Shown here piece after piece: positions 17,691-26,784 of a stretch of 64,000 nt of DNA; position 1 is the first letter of the stretch; every line of letters starts with the position of its first letter. The stretch covers positions 306,001 to 370,000 of the forward strand of contig RKSN01000001.1 of assembly GCA_005518185.1 (NCBI GenBank), given 5' to 3'. The stretch comes from Chakrabartia godavariana. Its GTDB lineage: Bacteria; Pseudomonadota; Alphaproteobacteria; Sphingomonadales; Sphingomonadaceae. The notes beneath the pieces are model-generated. The model searched no databases and was not told the DNA's origin. It saw only the letters and a program-made list of their open reading frames with translations. A program made the position numbers and the translations under genes.

Positions 17691-19187
17691 TCAACCCATC
17701 GTTGGAATGATGAACGCATTGCCGCCGTCGGGCGAACCGTCGGGCCAGCGCGCAGTGACCTTCTTCTTGCGCGTCCAGAAGGCGATGCCGTCCATGCCAT
17801 ATTGGTCGGTGTCGCCAAAGCCCGAGCGCTTCCAGCCGCCAAAGCTGTGATAGGCGACGGGCACCGGGATCGGCACGTTGATGCCGACCATGCCGACATT
17901 GACGCGGCTGGCGAATTCGCGCGCGGCATGGCCGTTGCGCGTGAAGATGGCGACGCCATTGCCGTACTGATGCTGGCTCGGCAGCGCGACGGCCTCTTCA
18001 AAGTCCTTCGCACGGACGATCTGCAGAACGGGGCCGAAGATCTCATTGTGATAGCTCGACATGTCGGGCGTGACATGATCGAGCAGCGTCGGGCCGAGGA
18101 AATAGCCTTCCTCATGCCCCTGCATGGTGAAGCCGCGCCCGTCGATCACCAGCTCGCTACCTTCGTCGACGGCGGTCTGGATCCAGCGTTCGATGCTCGC
18201 CTTGTGCATGGCGGTGACGACCGGGCCGTACTGCGCATCCGGATCGGTCGAAATGCCGACCTTGAGCGCTTCAATGGCCGGGATCAGCTTGGCCTTCAGG
18301 CGCTCGGCGGTGTCTTCCCCCACCGGCACGACGACGGGCAGCGCCATGCAGCGTTCGCCCGCCGAGCCGAAGGCCGCGCCGCACAGATCGCCGACCACCT
18401 GGTCAAGGTCTGCGTCGGGCATGACGATGCCGTGGTTCTTGGCCCCGCCCATCGCCTGAATGCGCTTTCCGGCGGCGACGCCACGCGAATAGACGTACTG
18501 CGCAATGTCGGAGGAACCGACGAAGCTGACCGCGCCGATGGCGGGATGATCGAGGATCAGGTCGACCATTTCCTTGTCGCCATGGACGACCTGGAAGATG
18601 CCTTCGGGCATCCCGGCTTCAAGGAAGAGTTCGGCAATGCGCACGGGCACGCTGGGGTCGCGCTCGCTCGGCTTCAGGATGAAGGCATTGCCGACGCTGG
18701 TTGCGACAGCGCCCATCCACAGCGGGATCATCGCGGGGAAGTTGAACGGCGTGATGCCGGCCCCGATGCCGATCGGCTGACGCATCGAATAGACGTCGAT
18801 GCCGGGGCCTGCGCCCTGGGTGTACTCGCCCTTCAGGACGTGCGGCAGGCCGCAGCAGAACTCCACGACTTCCAGACCGCGCTGGATATCGCCCTTGGAG
18901 TCGGCGATGACCTTGCCATGTTCGGACGAGAGCATGTGGGCCAGCTCATCCATGTTCTTTTCGATCAGGGCCTTGAATTCGAACATCACGCGCGCGCGGC
19001 GCTGCGGGTTCATGGCGGCCCAGCCGGGCTGCGCCTTTTGCGCGGCGGCAACGGCGCGTTCGAGGACTGCAGCATCGCCAAGCGCGACCTGCGCCTGCAC
19101 GCCGCCATTATTGGGATCAAAAACGTCGCCCAGCCGGTGCGGCGCACTGCCGGCGCCGCCGACGATGAAATGGTCAATCTGGCGCAT
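17691..19187 (-). CDS. mmsA: Methylmalonate-semialdehyde dehydrogenase (CoA-acylating)
   Basis: Aldehyde dehydrogenase converting methylmalonate semialdehyde to propionyl-CoA with NAD and CoA, 498 aa as usual. Features are GITPFNFPAMIPLWM, SFVGSSDIAQYVYSRG, the catalytic-cysteine motif GERCMALPVVVPVG and the C-terminal NVPIPVPVAYHSFGGWK, all typical of MmsA. AGGAGAAGAGG precedes ATG 19187. It is the first gene of the valine run (mmsA, secreted protein, isobutyryl-CoA dehydrogenase, hydrolase, hydratase, mmsB), so the operon promoter should lie in the 19188-19323 region upstream. Confidence 0.95.
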   Translation of the reverse strand: MRQIDHFIVGGAGSAPHRLGDVFDPNNGGVQAQVALGDAAVLERAVAAAQKAQPGWAAMNPQRRARVMFEFKALIEKNMDELAHMLSSEHGKVIADSKGDIQRGLEVVEFCCGLPHVLKGEYTQGAGPGIDVYSMRQPIGIGAGITPFNFPAMIPLWMGAVATSVGNAFILKPSERDPSVPVRIAELFLEAGMPEGIFQVVHGDKEMVDLILDHPAIGAVSFVGSSDIAQYVYSRGVAAGKRIQAMGGAKNHGIVMPDADLDQVVGDLCGAAFGSAGERCMALPVVVPVGEDTAERLKAKLIPAIEALKVGISTDPDAQYGPVVTAMHKASIERWIQTAVDEGSELVIDGRGFTMQGHEEGYFLGPTLLDHVTPDMSSYHNEIFGPVLQIVRAKDFEEAVALPSQHQYGNGVAIFTRNGHAAREFASRVNVGMVGINVPIPVPVAYHSFGGWKRSGFGDTDQYGMDGIAFWTRKKKVTARWPDGSPDGGNAFIIPTMG

Positions 19188-19323
19188 GGCCTCTTCTCCT
19201 GACTGCAAACTTGGCGGCGGGCTTGCCGCGCCAGCGTGTCTCAAGCAAGAGGCAAAGTTGCAGGTCACATCTGCATTTATGCGCGACAGGCTGCGCAGCT
19301 GCCTTCGCCCGCGCAAAAGCAGT

Positions 19324-19353
19324 GCCGCCGGACGCCCGAAGGCCCCCGGCGGC
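19324..19353 (-). terminator. Terminator hairpin after the TonB receptor
   Basis: GCCGCCGG (19324-19331) pairs perfectly with CCGGCGGC (19346-19353). Read on the minus strand it begins 7 bp after the receptor stop and is followed by TGCTTTTG, a plausible rho-independent terminator. Confidence 0.55.
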
Positions 19354-19360
19354 GACGGCA

Positions 19361-21622
19361 TCAGAACTTGATGCCGGCTTCCACGCCGAAGATGCGCGGT
19401 TCGTTGACCATGGCGGTCAAATTGTTGAAGTCGATGCCCGACACGGCCGAGACATCGTTGGTGATGTTGCGGGCAAAGACCGCCAGATCATAGCGATCGG
19501 TGCGGTATCCGACGCGCAGGCCGCCTTCCAGCATCTTGTCGTCGCTGAATTCGACCGACTTGTAGAGGAAGAACTGGATCTTGGAGCGATAGGCCCAGTC
19601 GGTGAAGACATAGGCTTCGCCATTGCCGACAGGGGCGGCATAGCCTGCCGTCCAGTTGGCGATCCAGCGCGGGCTCTGCGGCAGCTGGTTGCCGTTGATC
19701 GAATAGATGCCGGGGCTGCCCGTGCGCTGCGTGTTGGTGACGGTGCAGCCGCCGCCACAGCCGGCGACAAAGGCGTTGGGATCCTTGATCTCATTGTGGT
19801 TGTACGACAGGCCCGCCGTCAGCGTCAGGCGGCTGACCGGCTTGGCTTCAACTTCGGCTTCAAAGCCATAGCCCTGCACCTTGTCGGCATTGAGCAGCGT
19901 CGTGAAGTTCGAGGCACCACCCACGGCCGTCAGCTGCAGGTTCTTCGTGTCGAAGTAGAAGCCGGTCAGGTTGAAGCGCAGACGGTTGTCGGCAAGGATC
20001 GACTTGAGGCCGGCCTCATAGCTCATCGTCGACTCGCTGTCGGCGACAGACAGGCTGCGCCCGAAGACGAGACGGCCCTGGATCGACGGCGCGCGATAGC
20101 CCTTGGCAATGCGGGCAAAGACGTTGGCCGCATCGCTCAGCGGATAGGTGGCCGAGACATCCCAGGTGAGGACATTGCCCTTCACATTGGCGGTCTGCGT
20201 CGGCACCGGGCCGCCAAAGCCGAGGAAGCCCGGACGCGTGTCCACCGGACGCGCGGCGACCATGTCGCGCTTGTCGTGATTGTAGCGGGCGCCGGCTTGC
20301 AGCTTCAGGCCCGACTCCATCTCGTAATTGACCGAGCCGAACAGGCCGAGCGCCTTGCTCGCCTGGCGCTGCGTGGCGATGGCGGCGGGCGTCAGATCGG
20401 TCGGCGTGCCGAAGTCATAGCTCGAAATGTCGAGCTTTTCGTCAAAGTAGAACAGGCCGAACTGATAGCCGAGGCCGCCGGTGTTGTTGGATGCAACGCG
20501 CAGTTCCTGCGTGAACTGGTCGAGGCTCGGCACATTGTCCTGCGACTGGGCGGAAAAGGGGATGAAGCCCGGGCCCATCGTCGGGGCAAAGGCGTTGCCA
20601 AAGCCGCCGTCAATGTCGCCGCGGCTCTGAAGGTTGCCGTTCCAGTAGCTGGTGACCGACGTTACCGTGACAGGCCCGGCATCATATTCGGCGGTCAGGC
20701 CGACATTGTAATTGTCGAGTTTCTGGAAATTGAGGCCGTCGGCGCGCACCTGATCGCGACGGAATTCGGTGGTGCGTCCGCCCAGACCGATCAGCTTGTT
20801 GCTGCCAACCGCAAAGGCGTTGGCGCGGAACAGGCGGGCCGTGCCGTCAAAGCTGCGGATCTGACCGACAAGGCGCAGCGTCAGCGCATCGGTCGCCTGC
20901 GCCTGCAGCTGCAGACGGGCGGCGAAGTCCTTATAGCCTTCCAGATTGTTCGCACCCGGCGCATCGAGATTGTCGACCCAGTCGTCGCGGCGCTGATAGA
21001 GCACCGACGCACGGGCCGAGATCGTGTCGCTCAGCTTGCCGCCGACACCGGCTTCGACATTGACGGTGTTGAACCGGCCCCAGCTGGCGCGCGCATAATT
21101 GCGGCCTTCTGCATCGGGCTTCACGGTGTCGAACTTGACGATCCCGGCCGGCGTGTTGCGGCCGAACAGCGTGCCCTGCGGCCCGCGCAGCACTTCGACG
21201 CGATCAAGGTCGAACACCGGGAATCCCTTCAGGATCGGGTTTTCGAGAACGACGTCGTCATAGACGAGGCTGACCGGCTGCGAGGCGTTGAGATCGAAAT
21301 CGGTGTTGCCGAGCCCGCGAATGTAGAAGCGCGGGAAAGTGCGGCCGAACGAGCTTTCGATGTTGAGGCTGGGCACGCGGCCCGACAGTGCGCGGATGTC
21401 GGCACCTGCCCCGCTGACCGCCTGCAGCGTCTCGCCGCCGACGGTCGCGACCGAAATCGGAACGTCCTTCTGGTTTTCCGAACGGCGCTGGGCGGTGACG
21501 ATGATGTCGGTCAGCTTGTCGCTGTCGCCAGCCTCCTGCGCATGGGCAGGTGCGGCGGTGGCAAAGACGGCCATGAGCGCCAGTGCGGCGGTCGTGTTCG
21601 AAAGTGTGGCGTGAATGCGCAT
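19361..21622 (-). CDS. TonB-dependent receptor
   Basis: Outer-membrane importer, 753 aa from ATG 21622 (GGGGAG upstream). An in-frame upstream start at 21652 is less likely. Signal peptide ends about AHA before QEAGD. TonB-box-like TDIIVTAQRRSENQKDVPIS leads into the plug (LSGRVPSLNIESSFGRTFPRFYIRGLGN, abridged here), then RGPQGTLFGRNTPAGIV and a barrel ending in EAGIKF. The DIIVTAQRR form marks the large sphingomonad group acting on aromatic, terpenoid or siderophore-like ligands. The ligand is unknown. It is transcribed alone, with a terminator downstream and cysQ upstream in the same direction. Confidence 0.92.
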   Translation of the reverse strand: MRIHATLSNTTAALALMAVFATAAPAHAQEAGDSDKLTDIIVTAQRRSENQKDVPISVATVGGETLQAVSGAGADIRALSGRVPSLNIESSFGRTFPRFYIRGLGNTDFDLNASQPVSLVYDDVVLENPILKGFPVFDLDRVEVLRGPQGTLFGRNTPAGIVKFDTVKPDAEGRNYARASWGRFNTVNVEAGVGGKLSDTISARASVLYQRRDDWVDNLDAPGANNLEGYKDFAARLQLQAQATDALTLRLVGQIRSFDGTARLFRANAFAVGSNKLIGLGGRTTEFRRDQVRADGLNFQKLDNYNVGLTAEYDAGPVTVTSVTSYWNGNLQSRGDIDGGFGNAFAPTMGPGFIPFSAQSQDNVPSLDQFTQELRVASNNTGGLGYQFGLFYFDEKLDISSYDFGTPTDLTPAAIATQRQASKALGLFGSVNYEMESGLKLQAGARYNHDKRDMVAARPVDTRPGFLGFGGPVPTQTANVKGNVLTWDVSATYPLSDAANVFARIAKGYRAPSIQGRLVFGRSLSVADSESTMSYEAGLKSILADNRLRFNLTGFYFDTKNLQLTAVGGASNFTTLLNADKVQGYGFEAEVEAKPVSRLTLTAGLSYNHNEIKDPNAFVAGCGGGCTVTNTQRTGSPGIYSINGNQLPQSPRWIANWTAGYAAPVGNGEAYVFTDWAYRSKIQFFLYKSVEFSDDKMLEGGLRVGYRTDRYDLAVFARNITNDVSAVSGIDFNNLTAMVNEPRIFGVEAGIKF

Positions 21623-21718
21623 GTGGAAACGGCTCCCCGGAATGTGGTCCATGGGCGCTGGCTATCCGCCTTGCGAAGAATCCGAAATCCCTTCTGTCGT
21701 CAAACCGAAATATTACAG

Positions 21719-22465
21719 TCAGACTGTTGCCGAATAGCCGCGCACTTCGGCCAGAACCCGCGCCGCGAGTTCGGGGCGGCAGATGAGCAGGTCGGGCATA
21801 TAGGTCTCGCGCTGATTGTAGATCAGGGGCGATCCATCGACGCGCGAACAGTGCAGGCCGTGCGCCTTGGCGACGGCGACGGGGGCGCAGCTGTCCCACT
21901 CATATTGTCCGCCGGTGTGGAGGTAGATTTCCGCCTCGCCGCGCACGACGGCCATCGCCTTGGCACCGGCCGATCCCATGGCGACGAGTTCGGCATCAAG
22001 CCGCTCGGCAACGGCGACGGCCTCGGCGGCCGGGCGCGTCCGGCTGACCAGCATCCGCAGGCGGGCCGGGGCCGGGGGCAGGGGCGTTGGCTGGTCGGTG
22101 CGCAGGACAAGGCCCGATCCGGGCAGCGCGACCGCGCCCACCGTGGCGACGCCATCAATGGCAAGGCCGACATGCACCGCCCAGTCGGTGCGCGCCTCGC
22201 CATATTCGCGCGTGCCATCGACCGGATCGATGATCCAGACGCGCGACTTGCCGAGGCGCGCCGCATCGTCCTTTTCCTCTTCGGAAAGAAGGCCGTCATG
22301 CGGGCGCTGCTCGCGGATCGCGTGGACGAGGAACTGGTTTGCGGTCGCGTCGCCCGCGGCGCCCAGCGCCTTCAGGCTGAGCATCCCCGAGGCGCGCACC
22401 TCGACCAGCAGACGGCCCGCCACTTCGGCCAGATGGGCCGCCAGTTCGGCATCGGTCATCGACAC
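21719..22465 (-). CDS. cysQ: 3'(2'),5'-bisphosphate nucleotidase
   Basis: Mg-dependent phosphatase of the inositol monophosphatase family, 248 aa, recycling PAP or PAPS to AMP or APS. The metal-binding motif DPVDGTREY and upstream LSEEEKDD are intact, and the second aspartate block appears as GGQYEWDSCAPVAVAKAHG. It follows cysNC by 10 bp on the same strand, the usual place for a CysQ that keeps PAPS/PAP levels in check during sulfate activation. Inositol-phosphate activity is the family alternative. Confidence 0.9.
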   Translation of the reverse strand: MSMTDAELAAHLAEVAGRLLVEVRASGMLSLKALGAAGDATANQFLVHAIREQRPHDGLLSEEEKDDAARLGKSRVWIIDPVDGTREYGEARTDWAVHVGLAIDGVATVGAVALPGSGLVLRTDQPTPLPPAPARLRMLVSRTRPAAEAVAVAERLDAELVAMGSAGAKAMAVVRGEAEIYLHTGGQYEWDSCAPVAVAKAHGLHCSRVDGSPLIYNQRETYMPDLLICRPELAARVLAEVRGYSATV

Positions 22466-22475
22466 GGCATTCCCC

Positions 22476-24404
22476 CTATTTCAGCGGGAGGAGCTGGCGG
22501 ATGATGTGTTCCGCTGCTTCTTCCGCGCTCATTTCCGCTGTGTTGACCCGGATTTCGGGCGCCTCGGGCGGCTCATAGGGGCTGTCGATCCCCGTGAAGT
22601 TCTTGAGTTCGCCCGCGCGCGCCTTCTTGTAAAGGCCCTTCACGTCGCGCTGTTCGGCCACCGCCAGCGGTGTGTCGACATAGATTTCGATGAACTCGCC
22701 CGCCGGGATCATCTGGCGCACCATGTCGCGCTCGGCGCGGAAGGGTGAGATGAAGGCGGTGAGCACGATCAGCCCGGCATCGGCCATCAGCTTTGCCACC
22801 TCACCCACGCGGCGGATGTTCTCGATGCGGTCGGCCTCGGTGAAGCCGAGATCCTTGTTGAGCCCGTGGCGGACATTGTCGCCGTCCAGCAGGAAGGTGT
22901 GGCGGTTCATCAGGTTGAGCCGCTTTTCCACCTCGTTGGCGATCGTCGATTTGCCCGCGCCCGACAGCCCGGTGAACCACAGGACGCGCGGCGTCTGGTT
23001 CTTGAGCGCGGCATGGTCCGCCCGCGTGATGTCGGTCGGCTGCCAGTGGACATTCTGCGCGCGCCGCAGCGAGAAGTGCAGCATGCCGGCCGCGACCGTG
23101 GCATTGGTGATCTTGTCGATCAGGATGAACCCGCCCAGCGCGCGGTTGTCGGCATAGGGTTCAAACACGACGGGCCGGTCGGTCGCCAGCTCAACCACGC
23201 CAATGGCATTGAGGTCGAGCGTCTTGGCCGCGAGATGCGACCCCACGCCTGACGGATCATTGACGTTCACGACGTACTTCGGCTGCTGGATCGTTGCCGA
23301 GACGGTTTGCGTGCCGAGCTTCAGCCAATAGGCCCGCCCGACATGGAGCGCATCGTCATTGAGCCAGACGAGCGTCGCTTCAAACTGGTCGCTCGTCTGC
23401 GGGGGATTGTCGGCAATGGCGATAACGTCGCCGCGCGAACAGTCGATCTCGTCTGCAAAGCACAGGGTAACAGACTGACCGGCCACGGCTTCGTCGAGGT
23501 CGCCGCCCAGCGTCACGATGCGCGTGACGGTGCTCGTCTTGCCCGAAGGCAGGACGCGGACAGTGTCGCCCGTCCGCACGCGGCCGGTGGCGATCAGGCC
23601 GGAAAAGCCCCGGAAGTCGAGATTGGGCCGGTTGACCCATTGCACCGGCATCCGGAACGGCTTGTCCGCATCGACCGAGGACAACACCTCGACCGTCTCC
23701 AGATGCTCGACGAGCGTCGGGCCCTTATACCAGGGCGTGTTGTCCGACAGCGTCGTGATGTTGTCGCCCTTGAAGCCCGAGATCGGCAGCGCGGTAAAAT
23801 GCTCGATCCCGATCGACCTGGCGAAGGCGGCATAGTCGGCCACGATGTCGTCAAAGACCTTCTGGTCATAGCCGACAAGGTCCATCTTGTTCACCGCGAG
23901 CACGATGTTGCGGATGCCGATCAGGTGGCAGAGGTAGCTGTGCCGCCGCGTCTGGACGAGCACGCCCTTGCGCGCGTCGATCAGGATGACGGCGAGGTCG
24001 GCGGTTGAGGCACCCGTCACCATGTTGCGCGTATATTGCTCATGCCCCGGACAGTCGGCGACGATGAACTTGCGCTTCTCGGTGTTGAAGAAGCGGTAGG
24101 CGACGTCGATCGTGATGCCCTGTTCGCGCTCGGCGGCGAGGCCATCGACGAGGAGGGCGAAGTCGATCTCCTGCCCCTGCGTGCCGACCTTCCTGCTGTC
24201 ATTCTCGAGCGCCGCCAGCTGATCCTCGAAGATCATCTTGCTGTCATAGAGCAGCCGCCCGATCAGCGTGGACTTGCCGTCATCGACGCTGCCGCAGGTG
24301 ATGAAGCGCAGCATCGTCTTGCGCTCATGCTGCGTCAGATAGGCGTCGATATCCTCGGCGATCAGCGCTTCGGTCTGGTAGATGGGTTCGTTGGTGTCGG
24401 CCAT
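22476..24404 (-). CDS. cysNC: Bifunctional sulfate adenylyltransferase subunit 1 / APS kinase
   Basis: Fusion of the GTPase subunit of ATP sulfurylase with adenylylsulfate kinase, 642 aa. The N-terminal EF-Tu-like GTPase shows GSVDDGKST near residue 40, [12 protein letters not shown] and NKMD, followed by beta-barrel domains. The C-terminal kinase begins near residue 465, with P-loop GLSGAGKST near 478 and [16 protein letters not shown]. It activates sulfate to APS with CysD and then to PAPS. The cysD gene is 123 bp upstream, with a type-B repeat in the gap, and cysQ is 10 bp downstream. Confidence 0.96.
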   Translation of the reverse strand: MADTNEPIYQTEALIAEDIDAYLTQHERKTMLRFITCGSVDDGKSTLIGRLLYDSKMIFEDQLAALENDSRKVGTQGQEIDFALLVDGLAAEREQGITIDVAYRFFNTEKRKFIVADCPGHEQYTRNMVTGASTADLAVILIDARKGVLVQTRRHSYLCHLIGIRNIVLAVNKMDLVGYDQKVFDDIVADYAAFARSIGIEHFTALPISGFKGDNITTLSDNTPWYKGPTLVEHLETVEVLSSVDADKPFRMPVQWVNRPNLDFRGFSGLIATGRVRTGDTVRVLPSGKTSTVTRIVTLGGDLDEAVAGQSVTLCFADEIDCSRGDVIAIADNPPQTSDQFEATLVWLNDDALHVGRAYWLKLGTQTVSATIQQPKYVVNVNDPSGVGSHLAAKTLDLNAIGVVELATDRPVVFEPYADNRALGGFILIDKITNATVAAGMLHFSLRRAQNVHWQPTDITRADHAALKNQTPRVLWFTGLSGAGKSTIANEVEKRLNLMNRHTFLLDGDNVRHGLNKDLGFTEADRIENIRRVGEVAKLMADAGLIVLTAFISPFRAERDMVRQMIPAGEFIEIYVDTPLAVAEQRDVKGLYKKARAGELKNFTGIDSPYEPPEAPEIRVNTAEMSAEEAAEHIIRQLLPLK

Positions 24405-24416
24405 TGTCTCTATCCT

Positions 24417-24493
24417 CGTCGCCCCGTGCTCGACACGGGGCTAGGCTTTCCTGTCGCTCCGAAGCCAGCCTGACCCCGGATCAAGTCCGGGGT
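24417..24493. repeat. Type-B GC-rich palindromic repeat (single copy)
   Basis: Two hairpins, CCCCGTGCTCGACACGGGG and CCCCGGATCAAGTCCGGGG, separated by about 34 bp. The same pair forms half of each unit in the 48.7-50.0 kb array. Here it sits inside the cysD-cysNC operon. Confidence 0.8.
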
Positions 24494-24527
24494 TGACCCT
24501 TCGGAACGCTGCGCATTCCGTGGCGGG

Positions 24528-25439
24528 TCAAAAATACCCCTGCTGCTTCTTCACTTCCATGCCGGCACCGCCTGCATCCTTGTCGATGACGCGGCCCTGG
24601 CGTTCGGAGGTGGTGGTGAGAAGCGTTTCCTGAATGACCTCAGGCAAGGTCTTGGCGGTGCTTTCGACCGCGCCTGTCAGCGGGAAGCAACCGAGCGTGC
24701 GGAAGCGGATCGAGCGGTTGACGATCTCGGGCCGCGCGCCGAGCACCTGTTCCAGCCGGTCAATGTCATCCGCCATGAACAGCTGGCCTTCCCAGATATA
24801 GGTCGGGCGCTCTTCGGCGAAGTAGAGCGGGACGATCGGCACGTCGTTCAGATGGATGTACTGCCAGATGTCGAGTTCGGTCCAGTTGGAGATCGGGAAG
24901 ACGCGGATGCTCTCCCCCTTGTTCTTCCTGGCGTTGTAGAGGTTCCACAGTTCGGGCCGCTGGTTCTTCGGATCCCAGCCATGGCTGGCCGTGCGGAAGC
25001 TGAAGATGCGTTCCTTGGCGCGGCTCTTTTCCTCGTCGCGCCGCGCGCCGCCAAAGGCTGCGTCAAAGCCGTATTTGTCGAGCGCCTGCTTGAGCCCTTC
25101 GGTCTTCCACATGTCGGTGTGGAGCGCGCCATGATCGAACGGGTTGATGCCGCGTTCGGCGGCTTCGGGGTTCTGATAGACGAGCAGCTCCATGCCGCTC
25201 TCCTTCGCCATGCGGTCGCGCAGGTCGTACATCGCCTTGAACTTCCACGTCGTGTCGACATGGAGCAGCGGGAAGGGCGGGGGCGAGGGGTAGAAGGCCT
25301 TGCGTGCAAGATGCAGCATCACGGCCGAATCCTTGCCGACCGAATAGAGCATGACCGGCCGTTCGGCCTCCGCCACGACTTCACGCATGATGTGGATCGC
25401 CTCGGCCTCAAGCCGCTGCAAATGGGTCAGGCTGGTCAT
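24528..25439 (-). CDS. cysD: Sulfate adenylyltransferase subunit 2
   Basis: ATP-pyrophosphatase-fold catalytic subunit of ATP sulfurylase, 303 aa. The PP-loop [14 protein letters not shown] is at the N-terminus, with [32 protein letters not shown] and the C-terminal [17 protein letters not shown] 25439 is preceded by GGAGAGGGAG. An in-frame extension to 25508 has no ribosome site. First gene of cysD-cysNC-cysQ. It is divergent from a LuxR-type regulator, with a perfect 16-bp palindrome in the shared intergenic region. Confidence 0.95.
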   Translation of the reverse strand: MTSLTHLQRLEAEAIHIMREVVAEAERPVMLYSVGKDSAVMLHLARKAFYPSPPPFPLLHVDTTWKFKAMYDLRDRMAKESGMELLVYQNPEAAERGINPFDHGALHTDMWKTEGLKQALDKYGFDAAFGGARRDEEKSRAKERIFSFRTASHGWDPKNQRPELWNLYNARKNKGESIRVFPISNWTELDIWQYIHLNDVPIVPLYFAEERPTYIWEGQLFMADDIDRLEQVLGARPEIVNRSIRFRTLGCFPLTGAVESTAKTLPEVIQETLLTTTSERQGRVIDKDAGGAGMEVKKQQGYF

Positions 25440-25500
25440 CTCGCTCCCTCTCCGGGTTCTGTCATGGCGTGGCATGTCGCGCACGCCCCTCGACAATGAA

Positions 25501-25516
25501 CCTCCCATATGGGAGG
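25501..25516. promoter_or_regulatory. Perfect 16-bp palindrome CCTCCCATATGGGAGG
   Basis: Lies between cysD and the divergent LuxR-type gene. The right half, GGGAGG, is the apparent Shine-Dalgarno sequence of the LuxR gene (ATG 25527). In mRNA the sequence could fold as a 6-bp GC stem with an ATAT loop that hides that site. It could equally be a protein operator. Confidence 0.5.
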
Positions 25517-25526
25517 ATGGCGCGCA

Positions 25527-26630
25527 ATGATCGCTATTCAGGATGAAACCGATCTTTTACCCGCCGTCTATGACGGGCCGTTCGAACAGCCGATGTGGTC
25601 CACCTTTCTGGACCGGCTGCGGCAGCGGACTCGCGCCGATTATGCGGGGATCTTCTTTCGTCGCCCGGACCGGCCCCTGACGCAGACGGTGGAGCTTTAT
25701 TCGGGACAGGGGACGATGCCCGGCCTGCGGCAGGTCTTTGGCGATGCCGACTATCTGGCCGATCCGCTGCCCGATTTCGAGCTGCGCGAGGAGCGCGTCT
25801 ATGCGCTCCATGAACTCGTCGATCCCGCGCGCAAGGCGCATCAGGCGCTGGGCCAGTCGCTGCGGGCCGGTGCCGGAACCGATGTCCGCATCCTGCGCGT
25901 GGCAGAACCCGGCGGCCTGTCCGCATGGCTGTCGCTGACCCGTACAGGGCAGGAACTGACGCCGTCGGATGCCGCGCTGCTCAGCAAGGTCGCCCCGCAT
26001 TTCCGCCGGGCGCTGCGCACCTATGCGGAGATTGAGCGGGAACGGGCGGGCGCCCGCATTGCGGCCGAGGTTCTGGAACGGCTGAACTTCGGCTGGGTCG
26101 GGCTCGATCCGCGCGGCGTCGTTGTCGACATGAGCGAGGCCGCGGCCAAGCTGCTTCAGCATGGCGCCGGTCTCAAGCGGACGCAGAGCGGCCGTCTCAT
26201 CGCGCGTGATCCGCTTGTTGATCGGCGTCTGTCGGCGGCCATCCGGTCGGTCGGCGCGGGGGAGGGCGGGTCCGCCCGCGCGCTCAACATCAGCCAGGAC
26301 CCGTGGGTGGACCTGCTGCTGGTTCCCGCGTCGAGCGCCAGCGCCGCCTCACCAAGCCAGGCCGCGATGATCGCCTATATTCAGGGGGACAACCGGTCGC
26401 TGTCGGACCGGCATGAACAGATTGCCGAACTCTTTGGCCTGTTGCCAAGCGAGGCGCGCTTTGCGCTGCTGCTCGGACGCGGCCTCTCGATCCGGGAGGC
26501 GGGGGAGACGCTGGGCCTGACGATTGAAACAGCGCGCAATTATTCGAAGAAAATCTATGCCAAAACCGGCGCGCGCGGACAGGCCGACCTTGTCCGTTTC
26601 CTCCTGACGAGTGTCCTGTCGATCGCCTGA
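25527..26630 (+). CDS. LuxR family transcriptional regulator
   Basis: 367-aa regulator with a C-terminal LuxR-type HTH (residues about 305-360: [51 protein letters not shown]). The N-terminal 300 residues ([30 protein letters not shown]) resemble a GAF/PAS-like sensing region but match no family I can name. ATG 25527 is chosen over 25509 because GGGAGG precedes it by about 10 bases. No autoinducer synthase is in the window. It is divergent from cysD and convergent with the 47-aa gene of the glycosyltransferase operon. Target genes unknown. Confidence 0.85.
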   Translation: MIAIQDETDLLPAVYDGPFEQPMWSTFLDRLRQRTRADYAGIFFRRPDRPLTQTVELYSGQGTMPGLRQVFGDADYLADPLPDFELREERVYALHELVDPARKAHQALGQSLRAGAGTDVRILRVAEPGGLSAWLSLTRTGQELTPSDAALLSKVAPHFRRALRTYAEIERERAGARIAAEVLERLNFGWVGLDPRGVVVDMSEAAAKLLQHGAGLKRTQSGRLIARDPLVDRRLSAAIRSVGAGEGGSARALNISQDPWVDLLLVPASSASAASPSQAAMIAYIQGDNRSLSDRHEQIAELFGLLPSEARFALLLGRGLSIREAGETLGLTIETARNYSKKIYAKTGARGQADLVRFLLTSVLSIA

Positions 26631-26640
26631 GGCCGTGCCG

Positions 26641-26784
26641 TCAGTGCGAGGTGCTGTTGCGGCAGGCGAAGATCAGGAAGCGCCACCACAAGGGGCGCGG
26701 GCACGCCTTCGTCTTGCCGACGCGACGCTGCGCCGCGCGCGGGGCCGCGGCCCGGCTGGACAGGGCCTTGTGCGCCGGCGTCAT
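26641..26784 (-). CDS. 47-aa microprotein coupled to the glycosyltransferase gene
   Basis: Its ATG overlaps the stop of the GT4 gene as ATGA, the same coupling as elsewhere in this operon, and GAGGGCGGC provides a ribosome site. The product is very basic (many Lys/Arg) with a short aromatic-hydrophobic stretch, PLWWRFLIFACRN, near the C-terminus that might touch the membrane. No family recognised. Coding status rests on the overlap pattern and ribosome site. Length and composition alone would not prove it. Confidence 0.5.
   Translation of the reverse strand: MTPAHKALSSRAAAPRAAQRRVGKTKACPRPLWWRFLIFACRNSTSH

Noticed and set aside
19211..22504. 1097-aa plus-strand open frame
   Set aside because: Shadow of the TonB receptor and cysQ on the other strand. 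No domain motif, and the composition is that of a reversed high-GC gene.
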